47,245 nt of DNA from Bacteroidota bacterium (GCA_018816765.1 JAHIUX010000084.1:1-47245); one strand, 5' to 3'. Counted from the first letter of the stretch, positions 36,701 through 46,274 are shown. A program made the numbers and translations. The notes: generated from the sequence alone by a model not told the origin.

Positions 36701-36858
36701 AATAAGCTAATTGCTGTATGGGCGTTAAAAAGTGTTAAAGACTTTGAAAGAAAGTTAACACACTCACTTTATAATGCCTTAATAAACAAATAGATAATAC
36801 GATTAATTCAATAAATAAAGTCCAAATACATTACACGAAAACTGGCCTGGCTTTGCGA

Positions 36859-38304
36859 TCAGTCAGTGGTTTCGGTCACAGTTTCGGGCGTTTCCGTGTG
36901 GTAGATGTCAAGCACAACAAGGATGGCAATGAAACCCCAAACCGGAACCGATAGCTTGTCGGTGTCGAGGAAGTTGTTTAACAATCCATGGATGAAATAG
37001 CTGAACAAGGCGAGTGTTACGGTGAGTGCAATAATCCTTACGCGTTTCTCTTTGGCCCTTTTGTGAACCTTAAGTCCGGTATACACGATCAATATCACCA
37101 GCAACATCACGATGAGCATGCCAAACAGGCCCATTTCGGCCAATGGCCCGATAAACTCACTGTGCGCGTTTCCTTTGTCGCCGGAATTGGTGCTGATGAT
37201 GGTTTTTTCTTTCGAACGTTGCAGCGGACCATAAACGAACTGATAGGTTCCGGGCCCCCAGCCAAAGAATGGCCGTTCTTCGTAAAGCCTGATGGCCGAT
37301 TGCCAGCGGTTTATCCTTTCGAGGTTCGAGGCATCGGAAGAAATATTGTAAATTGACTGCACATGCTCTACGAAATCGGCAGATGAATCCTGTTTGTTTT
37401 TCTCGAGTGTGTCGAGGATTTCGTGCTGAAAAGTTACTAAAAAAGCAACGAGCACGACTACCACACTGATGATCCACTTGAACTTGATTTTGAGCAACAC
37501 AGCCAGCAAAACGAGCAAAGAAGCGGCAATGCTGATCCAGGCGGCCCTGCTCAGCGAGAACAAGATTGCCACCACCAAAATAAAGATCATCGTTGCTATC
37601 AGGGTGCGTTTCATCGTGCTTAGTCCGGGGTAAAACAAATACCCGACAGTCACGATGAGGTACATGGCCAGGGCGGCGCCGTAGGCAGTATGGTCATTGT
37701 AGAAAGGCGACATGACCCAGTTGGCCGATTCGTTGGTGAAACCGTAAGTCGCGTGGTTGGCGATGGTGTAAACAATCACAAAGATCAACGACACATTGTA
37801 CAGCCAAAAATACCAATGGATGTATGCTGTTCTTTTAAAGACCAGTGCTCCGACAAAAAAGAACGGCACCACAAACCACAAACGCGACAGCAGATACTTG
37901 ATTGAAACAATGGGAATTTCACTGGTTGCTGTGGTGATCAGCATCCAGAAAAACATCATGTAAATCACAAATGACATGGGATGCCGTGCAATTTTCCAGT
38001 CGTACTTGCCATCGTAGATGAGCTTGGTGAAGAACAACAGCATCACCCCAAACATCAGGGGTTCGCCTGGTAAGGAGACCCCAAGGCCGGCTTCTAGGTC
38101 GGTAACACCAACCGAAAGGGGTGTCACAAAGGTGATGAGCATCAATACCTTGTCGAGCGAAAAAACATACAGCAGCAAAACCCCTAAAACAATGGGCAAT
38201 GCAAACAACCAGTAAACATCTTTATGGATAACAAAATAGAAGTTGGCAGCCAGGAATACTGCTGCAGCCAGGTAAAGCCATAATATTTTTGCTTTCTCAG
38301 TCAA
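36859..38304 (-). CDS. O-antigen ligase / polymerase-type membrane protein (Wzy/WaaL-like), TTG start
   Basis: A 481-residue polytopic protein with about 10-12 membrane segments. The large periplasmic loop at about 310-385 contains RINRWQSAIRLYEERPFFGWGPGTY, the region resembling the O-antigen ligase/polymerase domain, and a conserved Arg and Glu. It either links O-antigen to lipid A core or polymerises repeat units; sequence cannot separate these. It ends the fkbM, wzx, wzz, wzz operon. The start appears to be TTG at 38304, preceded by AAAAGG and 10 bases after the wzz stop. The next in-frame ATG is about 55 residues in and would remove two helices. Confidence 0.83.
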   Translation of the reverse strand: MTEKAKILWLYLAAAVFLAANFYFVIHKDVYWLFALPIVLGVLLLYVFSLDKVLMLITFVTPLSVGVTDLEAGLGVSLPGEPLMFGVMLLFFTKLIYDGKYDWKIARHPMSFVIYMMFFWMLITTATSEIPIVSIKYLLSRLWFVVPFFFVGALVFKRTAYIHWYFWLYNVSLIFVIVYTIANHATYGFTNESANWVMSPFYNDHTAYGAALAMYLIVTVGYLFYPGLSTMKRTLIATMIFILVVAILFSLSRAAWISIAASLLVLLAVLLKIKFKWIISVVVVLVAFLVTFQHEILDTLEKNKQDSSADFVEHVQSIYNISSDASNLERINRWQSAIRLYEERPFFGWGPGTYQFVYGPLQRSKEKTIISTNSGDKGNAHSEFIGPLAEMGLFGMLIVMLLVILIVYTGLKVHKRAKEKRVRIIALTVTLALFSYFIHGLLNNFLDTDKLSVPVWGFIAILVVLDIYHTETPETVTETTD

Positions 38305-38314
38305 GCCCTTTTAA

Positions 38315-39283
38315 TTAAAGGTCCTTGGCCTTTTGAAAAGCCTGCCTGTTTTCGATCACAAAAATCACCAGCAGTGCGAGCAATAAAGCACCCAGCATGG
38401 AGATGGCCACTACGATCCACCTCACGGGGTAAGCCTTTTTGTCGGAAGGGAAGGGGTGAGAAACAATGTTCGAATAGGTCATTTTGGAGTTGTAGAACCT
38501 TAGAACCTGTTCATATTCCACCTTGACGTCAACATAGGTTCTGGCTTCATTTTGCAGCATTTCAACATCAACCAGCAACTCGCCACCCTTTTGTTCAATG
38601 TTCTTTTTCAGTTCGTTAACACCGCCGGTGTTGATGCTTGATGCGTTATTGCCATACACGGTGCGCAAATAACCGCGCATGATTTCCTGCGACTGCATCG
38701 AGAAGTCGATCAGGCCGTATTGCGTACCCAAAACATACATCCGTTGTTGCAGGGAGTCAATCAGGGCGCGCTTCCTGCTGAGTTGATTTTCATACATATC
38801 GATTACCTCGCGGTATTTGCCTTTGTGCAGGCTGGCAACTTTTTTGTCGTACAGGTTCAGGATTTCCTCCACCATTTTTGAAGCCTGGAATGGATCTTTG
38901 TCCTTCACGGTTATGCTGATGGCTTCGTAGGGAGTCTTGCTGATTTTTACATTCTTACGGTATTCCAACAAAATGGCTGTGCGGAAATATACATAGTTGG
39001 GATCAATATCATAATGTTTAGGCAGGTCGAAAATACGGATCATTGAATCAATGATATCCTGTGACTGAAGAAGTTGAAGCATCTGTTCCGAAGAACTTTC
39101 TTCAGAATAACTATCAATATTAGCCGGATACACAATGGCTTCAGACTTATATAACGGGGTAATAAAATACGGCCCGGAAAAAATAGCCCCAAAAACAGCC
39201 GCGACAATGGTAATCACGATCAGATGAACCCTCCATTTTAAGATGAGCCTGACAAGTGCTGTATTGTTGAAATAATTGTCCAT
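38315..39283 (-). CDS. Wzz-type polysaccharide chain-length determinant (copy 2)
   Basis: A 322-residue inner-membrane protein of the polysaccharide copolymerase class 1 type, which sets O-antigen or capsule chain length. Two membrane helices flank a periplasmic, largely helical domain: about 20-42 (HLIVITIVAAVFGAIFSG) and about 288-308 near the C-terminus (RWIVVAISMLGALLLALLVI). The Wzz motif PLYKSEAIVYP follows the first helix, and a Pro/Ser-rich PFPSDKKAYPVRW precedes the second. There is no cytoplasmic tyrosine kinase domain. ATG 39283 is chosen because the longer reading (to 39469) runs into the neighbouring wzz. It is a paralogue of the preceding copy. Confidence 0.87.
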   Translation of the reverse strand: MDNYFNNTALVRLILKWRVHLIVITIVAAVFGAIFSGPYFITPLYKSEAIVYPANIDSYSEESSSEQMLQLLQSQDIIDSMIRIFDLPKHYDIDPNYVYFRTAILLEYRKNVKISKTPYEAISITVKDKDPFQASKMVEEILNLYDKKVASLHKGKYREVIDMYENQLSRKRALIDSLQQRMYVLGTQYGLIDFSMQSQEIMRGYLRTVYGNNASSINTGGVNELKKNIEQKGGELLVDVEMLQNEARTYVDVKVEYEQVLRFYNSKMTYSNIVSHPFPSDKKAYPVRWIVVAISMLGALLLALLVIFVIENRQAFQKAKDL

Positions 39284-39351
39284 GATATTACGGTTAATCT
39301 GTTTTCTATTTTGTGGATTGGTTGTGTTTATTATTTTATTGAACGGTATCT

Positions 39352-40395
39352 TTAAGCTGGGTTTCGTGAAGCGTTTTTTTTTTCGGCCATCGGATAGCGG
39401 TCTAAAATGATCAGTACCAGTCCGGAAAGGAAAAACGTCGAAAACAAGGCAATTAAAGCAACCAGCCACCTGATGGGATATGATTTTTGTTCGGCAGGAA
39501 ATGCGTTGGTTACCACAAATTTATGTGGCAGGTTTTCTGTTGCATCCACCTTGGCTTCATCATATTTTGCCTTGATCTGCGACAACTGCTTGCGCTGGTG
39601 TTCGAGGTTGTCGCGAATGGACACATACAATCCGCCATATTTGGCCAGCATATCAAGCTTGTCTTCGAGGCGCTTGATGCCGCCCTGGTTTCCTTTCGCC
39701 AACTCGATGGCAAGCTGCTGGTTGATCATTTCTGCCTGGCTTTCATAGTCGTGTACGCCTAACCTGCGCAATGCGTTGATGGAGTCTTCCATGATTTCAA
39801 CTTCTGTTCGCAGCTTGAAATACTCATTTTCGACAATGACGAAAGCCCTTTTGGCAACTTCCTTCTGCATGGTGTTCATGGTCGAATCGAATAGCTCGGC
39901 TATTTCGTTGGCCATATCAGCAGCAATCACCGGGTCCCTGTCAAGTACGGTGATTTTCACCGCCATATATTCTGTTTTGCGGAACCTGATCTTGCTCTCA
40001 TACTCGTTGTAAAGCCGCGTCAGCCGGTAACGGCTGTCCCTGCTCAGGTTGTAGTGATTGGCCAGGTCGTATTTTTCGATCACCTTGTCGCGTATCTTGT
40101 TCGAGCTCAGTATCTGAAGCATCCGCTCTGTCTGCTCATCTTCACCAAATTCAAGAATGTCCTTGTTGGTGCTAAAGGTGGTGCTGAGCAACAGCTTCGA
40201 AATGGAGTTGCTCGAAGTAGGATACAAAACAACAGTGGATTTGTAAAGCGGAGTTATGAAAACCGGTAAGGTGAAAATATAGGATAAGGCAATCGTGGCC
40301 ACAGCAATAATCAAAAGAGGCTTTCTATGCTGTTGAAATAACCGAAACAACGACCTTGAATCAATATCTCCCTTTTCTGTTTGCTGCATGGCCAT
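39352..40395 (-). CDS. Wzz-type polysaccharide chain-length determinant (copy 1)
   Basis: This 347-residue protein has the same plan as its downstream neighbour: membrane helix at about 29-50 (PLLIIAVATIALSYIFTL), the motif FITPLYKSTVVLYP, a periplasmic coiled-coil-rich domain (RTEVEIMEDSINALRRLGVH, KQLSQIKAKYDEAK), then NAFPAEQKSYPIRW and a second helix at about 310-332. ATG 40395 gives MAMQQTEKG; a GTG at 40398 and ATG at 40389 are alternatives. No tyrosine kinase follows. The 69-base gap to copy 2 lacks a promoter-like box, so they are probably cotranscribed. Two copies could assemble as different oligomers or hetero-oligomers. Confidence 0.87.
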   Translation of the reverse strand: MAMQQTEKGDIDSRSLFRLFQQHRKPLLIIAVATIALSYIFTLPVFITPLYKSTVVLYPTSSNSISKLLLSTTFSTNKDILEFGEDEQTERMLQILSSNKIRDKVIEKYDLANHYNLSRDSRYRLTRLYNEYESKIRFRKTEYMAVKITVLDRDPVIAADMANEIAELFDSTMNTMQKEVAKRAFVIVENEYFKLRTEVEIMEDSINALRRLGVHDYESQAEMINQQLAIELAKGNQGGIKRLEDKLDMLAKYGGLYVSIRDNLEHQRKQLSQIKAKYDEAKVDATENLPHKFVVTNAFPAEQKSYPIRWLVALIALFSTFFLSGLVLIILDRYPMAEKKNASRNPA

Positions 40396-40457
40396 CACAA
40401 ATTATAAGTTGCCAAAATTAGGAAATATATTCATCGATGCAACCAAGTAAAAATGAA

Positions 40458-41954
40458 TCAGGGATTTTTGTTTTTAATGGCTGTCAGCGCGAAACGGCTG
40501 AGTTCACCCAGGCTGATAATTTTCAAGCCAAAGATCAATAGGGTGTTTGCTGCCAGTGCAATCGCCAGGTTGAGCTTCCAGTCGAAATGCAAAAGGGTGG
40601 TGAAGTAAACGGCCAGCATGCCCAGCACGATGAATGCCGCCACCTTGAGCCAAAACGATTTGCCAAAGGTGAGTGAAAACAGTTTTCGGGCAAGGAAAAA
40701 CTGTGCTGCGGCGGTGATAAACTGAACACTCAGGCTGGCCACTGCTGCGCCTTCGGCCATGAAGCGCGGTATCAGTATCAGGTTGAGCAACAGGTTGATG
40801 GCAACGCCGCCACCGGCAATGATGTTGAGCTTCTTCAGGCTCCCGTTAGCTGTAAGCAGGGTGCCGAAAATATAGGTTGACGAAACAGCGATGAAACTTC
40901 CCATCAGGATGCGAAATACAAGCGAGGCCTCCTGAATGCGGTGGGCAAAGTCCACATCAGTCTCATGCAGGCGCCTTCCGTAAAGCAGTTCCATCAGGTG
41001 GGTGCCATAAAACAACGAGATGACGAAAACGGTCAGCGAAAGCGTGATGATGAGGGTGAAGCATATCCTGACGAGCTCATTCACCGATGCCTTTTTCTTG
41101 ATCAGTGCCGAAAACATGGGCAGCAACAAGACCGAAAACAACAGGGCGATGTTGTTGCCCGCATCGAGCAGCCTGAACGACTGGGCATAAATACCCGACT
41201 GCTGCAGGCCTGTTTCGCCCGGAAGCAAGCGTGCCAGCAACACCGGCTCGATGCGGCTGTAGAAACTCATGAGCAACACCAGCAGTGCAAAGGGCAGGCT
41301 GCGGCGGATGATCATGATCATAAACGGCCAATTGAAACTGAAGCTAATGTGGCCAAGGTGCCTGAACAGGAACAGAAAAGCCACTGCAAGTGTGATCAGG
41401 TAAGCCACCGTTTGCGCATACACAAACCAGATCAGCTGGAAGGGCTTGTCGACAAATCCTGACCACAGCAGGAAACTGCAAATGATGATCATCAACACCC
41501 GGTCGAGCACCGACAGAAAGCTGTCGGTTTTAAACAACAGAAGCCCTGAGATATTTGACCTGAGGTAAAGAATGAACGACAACAAAATCAGGTTAAACCC
41601 CACCCAGGCCAGCAAATACAATTGTTCGCCCTTGTAACCATAGGCAATGCCTACCAAGAAAACAACCAGCGCATACAACAGGCCCAGCAGCATTTTCATG
41701 GTGGCGATTCCTGAAAAGTGTTTGGTCAGCAACTGGTTGTTCTGGGCAATATTTCTGTTGTTGAAGTTGGTGATTCCCAGGTCGAGCAGGATATAAAACA
41801 GGTACGAAAAGTTGAAAATGGAAAAATACAGGCCAAACATCACTTCACCCACCTCGTTCTGTACCGAGCGGTCAATGCCTAAAATCCAGAACGGCTTGAT
41901 CAGCAGGTTCAGAAACAGCAGTAAAGCAAGGTTTTTTACGAATCCCTTTTGCAT
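40458..41954 (-). CDS. Polysaccharide flippase (Wzx/MATE-superfamily)
   Basis: A 498-residue integral membrane protein with about 14 predicted helices and no cleavable signal peptide. It fits the polysaccharide biosynthesis (PST/Wzx) branch of the MOP exporter superfamily, which flips lipid-linked repeat units across the inner membrane. Family-like features are the Gly- and Asn-rich N-terminal helices (LDLGITNFNNRNIAQNN), the loop RSLPFALLVLLMSFYSRIEPV with a basic and Arg/Glu pair, and GAAVASLSVQFITAA in the C-terminal half. It is 62 bases upstream of the wzz copy 1 gene and 26 bases downstream of fkbM, in one operon. Confidence 0.9.
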   Translation of the reverse strand: MQKGFVKNLALLLFLNLLIKPFWILGIDRSVQNEVGEVMFGLYFSIFNFSYLFYILLDLGITNFNNRNIAQNNQLLTKHFSGIATMKMLLGLLYALVVFLVGIAYGYKGEQLYLLAWVGFNLILLSFILYLRSNISGLLLFKTDSFLSVLDRVLMIIICSFLLWSGFVDKPFQLIWFVYAQTVAYLITLAVAFLFLFRHLGHISFSFNWPFMIMIIRRSLPFALLVLLMSFYSRIEPVLLARLLPGETGLQQSGIYAQSFRLLDAGNNIALLFSVLLLPMFSALIKKKASVNELVRICFTLIITLSLTVFVISLFYGTHLMELLYGRRLHETDVDFAHRIQEASLVFRILMGSFIAVSSTYIFGTLLTANGSLKKLNIIAGGGVAINLLLNLILIPRFMAEGAAVASLSVQFITAAAQFFLARKLFSLTFGKSFWLKVAAFIVLGMLAVYFTTLLHFDWKLNLAIALAANTLLIFGLKIISLGELSRFALTAIKNKNP

Positions 41955-41980
41955 GAAAAATGTGTTAGCCTAAGGCGGGG

Positions 41981-42715
41981 CTAAGGTATAAAAAAGAAAT
42001 TCTGGGTGTGGTGTTTCTCAGGGTCGAATTTTTGGAGGGTGTTGTTGTGCAGCACACTCACCGTATACGACAGCGACCTGATGAAGTCAAAGCACCTGTT
42101 TCGGTTTTCGTTTTCCCAAAGCTCGGTGTAAATAACCGGCCGGTGCCTGCTGATGGTTTCCCTGCCGCCTTCGAGCACATAGTATTCAAAATTTTCGACA
42201 TCGAGTTTAATGGCGGTCAGCCGCAGCTCACTCTGCTGCAGCGCCGGGCATTCATCGAGTGTGGTGATGGGTGCTGAATAGGCCTTTCCATCGTTGAAAT
42301 CGGGGATGGATTCGTGCACAACATGACTCAATCCCTGCATTTTCACATCGTCGAGCACAGGCATCACCATATTAACGGTTCCATTGGTGTTCCCGACAGC
42401 CTTTTCGATGATGCTGATGTTTTGCAAATGATAAAAACCAATCACTTTCTTAAGTGCTTTCACATTCTGCGGTATCGGCTCATATGCCAGGATGCGTGAC
42501 TTTTTCAGCTGTTTTCCAAGCCAAACTGACATAATCCCGATGTTGGCCCCGATATCGAGCACCAGCCCGCCGTCGGGGATGAGGGAAAGGAAATGCAGGA
42601 AGTCGCCTTCTTTCTTATTCCACCGCAACGTATTGATGGTAAACAACGAAAAGATAAAAAGATAACGGTCGAAACCCAGTGTCTTTTGGAGTATCTTTTT
42701 TACCTTCGACTTCAT
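41981..42715 (-). CDS. FkbM-family methyltransferase
   Basis: A 244-residue S-adenosylmethionine-dependent methyltransferase. The motif I glycine-rich loop VLDIGANIGIMSVWLG binds SAM, and the following blocks EPIPQNVKALKKVIG, IKLDVENFEYYVLEGG and YTELWENENR match FkbM proteins. In polysaccharide clusters these often O-methylate a sugar; the acceptor here is unknown. ATG 42715 is preferred over an earlier TTG at 42739 because a TAACTTTG promoter box (42737-42744) overlaps that position. It is the first gene of the polysaccharide operon and diverges from the glycosyltransferase over 65 bases. Confidence 0.9.
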   Translation of the reverse strand: MKSKVKKILQKTLGFDRYLFIFSLFTINTLRWNKKEGDFLHFLSLIPDGGLVLDIGANIGIMSVWLGKQLKKSRILAYEPIPQNVKALKKVIGFYHLQNISIIEKAVGNTNGTVNMVMPVLDDVKMQGLSHVVHESIPDFNDGKAYSAPITTLDECPALQQSELRLTAIKLDVENFEYYVLEGGRETISRHRPVIYTELWENENRNRCFDFIRSLSYTVSVLHNNTLQKFDPEKHHTQNFFFIP

Positions 42716-42736
42716 ATTTATTTCGGATATTTGCGG

Positions 42737-42744
42737 CAAAGTTA
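42737..42744 (-). promoter_or_regulatory. Candidate -7 box for the fkbM polysaccharide operon
   Basis: The minus strand reads TAACTTTG, an exact TAnnTTTG match, 21 bases upstream of the fkbM ATG. No TTG lies at ideal spacing. It overlaps the alternative TTG start and so favours ATG 42715. Confidence 0.38.
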
Positions 42745-42780
42745 TTACTTATTCCATTCAGATTGGCTTTAAATAAAGCG

Positions 42781-43935
42781 ATGCAGAAAACCACCATAGC
42801 CGTTAATACCCGTTTGTTGATCAATAACAAACTCGAAGGTATTGGATGGTTTACCTTTGAAACGCTGAAAAGGATTACAGTTCAACATCCTGAGGTAACA
42901 TTCTACTTTTTGTTTGACCGCAAACCCGATCCGCGTTTTCTTTTTGCCGACAATGTCAAGGCAGTTGTTGCAGGCCCTCCGGCACGACACCCGGTCTTGT
43001 TTTACCTCTGGTTCGAATGTTCCGTTACCCGGATGCTCAAAAAAATCAAACCTGAGCTGTTTCTTTCGCCCGATGGATATTTGTCGCTTGCCACCACCAC
43101 GCCTTCGCTGGCGGTGATGCATGACCTCAATTTCGAACATTTCCCCGAAGACCTGCCCTGGCTCGTCAGAAAATATTACCGCTATTTCTTTCCGCGTTTT
43201 GCGAAAAAGGCTCAGCGCATCGCAACAGTATCACAGTTTTCGGCCACTGATATCAACCAGCAATATGGCATTGGCCTTAACCGCATCGATGTGGTGTATA
43301 ACGGTGCCAACGAGAAATATAAGCCTGTCGACGAACAGGCAAAGGCAGCCATCAGAAAGACCTACAGTGATGGCAAACCGTATTTCCTTTTCGTGGGATC
43401 GTTGCATCCACGCAAAAACCTGGTGCGGCTGTTTAAGGCATACGATCAGTTTTGTACCCAGTCGGCCGAAGATGTCAGGCTGGTGGTTGTTGGCGAACGC
43501 AAATGGTGGACCGAAAGCATCAGTGCTGCATTTGAAGCCATGCGTTACAGGGAGCGCGTACATTTCTGCGGACGGCTCGGAATCGATGCCTTGTGCGATG
43601 TCACTGCCTCGGCCCTGGCTACCACTTATGTGTCGTATTTCGAAGGATTTGGCATTCCCATCATCGAGTCTTTTCGCAGTGGCGTTCCTGTGATCACCGC
43701 AAATGTGACTTCGATGCCCGAAGTTGCTGCCGATGCAGCCCTCCTCGTTGATCCGTATGATATTGGTGCCATAGCCTCCGCCATGATGCAGCTGTCTGCT
43801 GACGCCGCCCTCAGGGCCAGCCTGATTGCGAAGGGCTTCGAAAGGGCCCGTGATTTCAGCTGGCAGATTACTGCTGACAGGCTGTGGCAAAGTATGTTAA
43901 AAGCAATTGACGAACATAAACACCCGCTAAAATGA
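42781..43935 (+). CDS. Glycosyltransferase family 4 protein
   Basis: A 384-residue retaining glycosyltransferase with a GT-B fold. The N-terminal half contains the acceptor domain with INNKLEGIGWFTFETLKRI. The C-terminal half has the donor-binding blocks FVGSLHPRKNLVRLFKAYDQF and YFEGFGIPIIESFRSGVPVI, where E-x7-E-type residues and the GFGIP loop contact the nucleotide-sugar. It probably adds mannose-like or other hexose units to a polysaccharide or LPS. ATG 42781 fits the family start; an upstream reading from 42679 would overlap the divergent fkbM gene. The stop overlaps the purD start (ATGA). Confidence 0.93.
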   Translation: MQKTTIAVNTRLLINNKLEGIGWFTFETLKRITVQHPEVTFYFLFDRKPDPRFLFADNVKAVVAGPPARHPVLFYLWFECSVTRMLKKIKPELFLSPDGYLSLATTTPSLAVMHDLNFEHFPEDLPWLVRKYYRYFFPRFAKKAQRIATVSQFSATDINQQYGIGLNRIDVVYNGANEKYKPVDEQAKAAIRKTYSDGKPYFLFVGSLHPRKNLVRLFKAYDQFCTQSAEDVRLVVVGERKWWTESISAAFEAMRYRERVHFCGRLGIDALCDVTASALATTYVSYFEGFGIPIIESFRSGVPVITANVTSMPEVAADAALLVDPYDIGAIASAMMQLSADAALRASLIAKGFERARDFSWQITADRLWQSMLKAIDEHKHPLK

Positions 43936-45233
43936 TGAATATTCTCATTCTTGGTTCAGGCGGCCGCGAGCATGCCTTTGCCTGGAAACTGCACCAGAGC
44001 AGGAAAGTCGGCAAATTGTTTATCGCCCCGGGAAATGCCGGCACGAGCCAGTATGGGGTGAACCTTCCTATCGAGACAACGGATTTTGAAAGTATCAGGA
44101 TGAGTTGCATCGAAAACAGCATCAGCATGGTTGTGGTGGGTCCTGAGTTGCCACTGGTTGAAGGCATTACCGATTATTTCAAAGCCGACCCTGTTTTGCA
44201 GCATATCGCCCTGATCGGGCCCGATAAGGCAGGCGCCATGCTCGAAGGGAGCAAGGCCTTTGCGAAGGCATTTATGGTAAAAAACAACATACCAACAGCT
44301 GCCTCATTCACTGTGCTTCCGGAAAATATCGAAGAAGGGGTTGAATTTTTAAGGGGTATGAATCCGGATTCGCCTTATGTGCTGAAAGCCGACGGCCTTG
44401 CAGCCGGCAAAGGTGTCCTTATCCTCGACAGGCTCGATGAAGCCATAAAGGAACTGCAGCTGATGATTGCCGGAAAGTTTGGCAAGGCTTCGCGCCGGGT
44501 TGTCATTGAACAGTTCCTCGCCGGAATCGAAGTGTCGGTTTTTGTGCTGACTGATGGAAAAAACTATAAGCTGTTGCCAAGCGCGAAAGACTACAAACGC
44601 ATTGGTGATGGCGATACCGGACTGAATACCGGTGGCATGGGCGCTGTTTCGCCGGTGATTTTTGCCGATCACAGGTTTATGCAGAAAGTGGAAGACCGCA
44701 TTGTGAAACCAACGATTGCGGGCCTGATCAGTGAAGGAATTGATTACAAGGGTTTCATTTTCATCGGCTTGATGAATGTTGAGGGCGACCCGTTTGTGAT
44801 TGAATACAATGTGAGGCTGGGCGACCCCGAAGCCGAATGCATCATCCCGAGGATAAAGTCGGATATGGTTCCACTTTTCGAAGCGGTGGCAAAAGCAGAA
44901 CTTTCGACGGCTTCGCTCGAAATTGACGACCGAAGCGCCATAACCGTGGTGCTGACTTCAGGAGGATATCCGGGTGAGTTTGAAAAAGGAAAGATCATTT
45001 CGGGACTGAATACCATCAAGGATTGTATTGTTTTTCAGGCAGGTACAGGTGCCGATGTGCAATCAGGTGGCATTAAAACCACCGGCGGAAGGGTTGTGGC
45101 GATTACTTCACTCGATTATTCGCCCGAAGCCGCACGCAAGAAAGTGTATGCCAGTGTGGGAAATATTGCTTTCGACGGGCTGTATTACCGCAAAGACATT
45201 GGGCTGGACCTGCTCAGCTACAAGTCGAGGTAA
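43932..45233 (+). CDS. purD: Phosphoribosylamine--glycine ligase
   Basis: This ATP-grasp enzyme makes glycinamide ribonucleotide in de novo purine synthesis. The 433-residue length matches GAR synthetase. The N-domain motif LILGSGGREHAFAWKL (residues 5-20), VVGPELPLVEGI (71-82), the ATP-grasp loop VLKADGLAAGKGVLI and the metal and substrate block EYNVRLGDPEAECIIPR are all present, as is GTGADVQSGGIKTTGGRV near the C-terminus. Nothing is missing. Its ATG overlaps the glycosyltransferase stop, suggesting coupled translation although the pathways differ. The next gene begins 57 bases later. Confidence 0.97.
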   Translation: MMNILILGSGGREHAFAWKLHQSRKVGKLFIAPGNAGTSQYGVNLPIETTDFESIRMSCIENSISMVVVGPELPLVEGITDYFKADPVLQHIALIGPDKAGAMLEGSKAFAKAFMVKNNIPTAASFTVLPENIEEGVEFLRGMNPDSPYVLKADGLAAGKGVLILDRLDEAIKELQLMIAGKFGKASRRVVIEQFLAGIEVSVFVLTDGKNYKLLPSAKDYKRIGDGDTGLNTGGMGAVSPVIFADHRFMQKVEDRIVKPTIAGLISEGIDYKGFIFIGLMNVEGDPFVIEYNVRLGDPEAECIIPRIKSDMVPLFEAVAKAELSTASLEIDDRSAITVVLTSGGYPGEFEKGKIISGLNTIKDCIVFQAGTGADVQSGGIKTTGGRVVAITSLDYSPEAARKKVYASVGNIAFDGLYYRKDIGLDLLSYKSR

Positions 45234-45290
45234 TGGTTCTCAACAAGCATTGCATGGGGTCTTTAAAGGCTATTTATCTGGTAAACAGTT

Positions 45291-46274
45291 ATGATACGAT
45301 ATTTTAAATCGAGTTTTGCCGTTCAGTATGGGTTAATTTTGTTGCTGGGCTTACTGATATGGTTGCCCGCCCTGATTAAGCCCGTAGGCCTTGTGAGTTT
45401 TAAGGGGTTTAACCCGCTTTACGACCTGCTTGCTTCGGCACTTTCGCCTTTTCCCTTGCTGTTGTCGATACTGGGATTTGCGCTCATCTTCGTGCAGGCA
45501 TTCTTCTTCAATGCCATCATTTCGGAGAACAATTTACAAAACCGGGTTGGTTCGGTGGGGATGCTTGTTTACCTGCTGCTTTTCAGCCGTGCGCCCGAAC
45601 TGTTCGGGTTTACACCGGTTGTTTTCAGTACGGTGTTTGTGTTGGCAACCATGCATAACCTTTATCAGCTATACGACAGCAAAAACCCCATCATGCCTGT
45701 ATTTCAGGCGGCATTTTATGCCGGCATGGCTACCCTGTGTTACTTTCCGGCAGTGGTATTGCTTGTTGTCATATTTGGTGTGCTGATCATCACACGCACC
45801 AACGGATTGCGCGAATGGCTCATTCCTTTTTTCGGATTTTTTACACCGTTTTTTTTCCTGGCGAGCTGGTATTTCCTGAACAATGAGCTGATTGCAAGGT
45901 ACAGGGATGTGCTTGGTCTGGTTGTCGAATTCAGGTATCAGTTTGCAGGCCTGCCGTTGCCAGGCTTGTTGTTCTACCTGCTGGTTCTGGTAATGCTTTT
46001 GGCCGCCCTGCTGTGGGTCAACGGGAACGAAAGCGACAACAGCATCAGCACTAGAAAAAAAGTCAGCATCACCATGCTGATGCTGTTGATGTTTCTGGCC
46101 AGTGCCGGTTTTTCGGGGGCTCACCTGAGTGCCAATGGCTTGTTTATTGTGCCGGCCGCAGTGTTTATTACCTATTGGGCGTCGTCGGCACGCAGGCTCA
46201 GGTTGGCGAATATCATGGTGTTGCTGCTCCTTGCCCTGGTCTTGTTCTCGCATTATTACAGGCTGTTTGCATGA
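45291..46274 (+). CDS. DUF6427-type polytopic membrane protein
   Basis: A 327-residue inner-membrane protein with about 8-9 predicted helices and no soluble domain. Examples of segments are [17 protein letters not shown] at the N-terminus, [36 protein letters not shown] and [13 protein letters not shown]. The pattern [24 protein letters not shown] and [12 protein letters not shown] fits the DUF6427 family found in Bacteroidota. Function is unknown. It ends four bases into rnhB (ATGA overlap), so the two are coupled. The N-terminal basic segment and internal loop charges suggest a cytoplasmic N-terminus. Confidence 0.8.
   Translation: MIRYFKSSFAVQYGLILLLGLLIWLPALIKPVGLVSFKGFNPLYDLLASALSPFPLLLSILGFALIFVQAFFFNAIISENNLQNRVGSVGMLVYLLLFSRAPELFGFTPVVFSTVFVLATMHNLYQLYDSKNPIMPVFQAAFYAGMATLCYFPAVVLLVVIFGVLIITRTNGLREWLIPFFGFFTPFFFLASWYFLNNELIARYRDVLGLVVEFRYQFAGLPLPGLLFYLLVLVMLLAALLWVNGNESDNSISTRKKVSITMLMLLMFLASAGFSGAHLSANGLFIVPAAVFITYWASSARRLRLANIMVLLLLALVLFSHYYRLFA

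Noticed and set aside
36732-36761. GTGTTAA/TTAACAC inverted repeat upstream of moxR
   Set aside because: It is AT-rich, 7 bp, with a 16-base loop, and such pairs are common in intergenic DNA of this composition. I do not call an operator.
39284-39469. N-terminal extension of wzz copy 2
   Set aside because: It would run into wzz copy 1, and the added residues have no Wzz character. The ATG at 39283 sits right before the first membrane helix.
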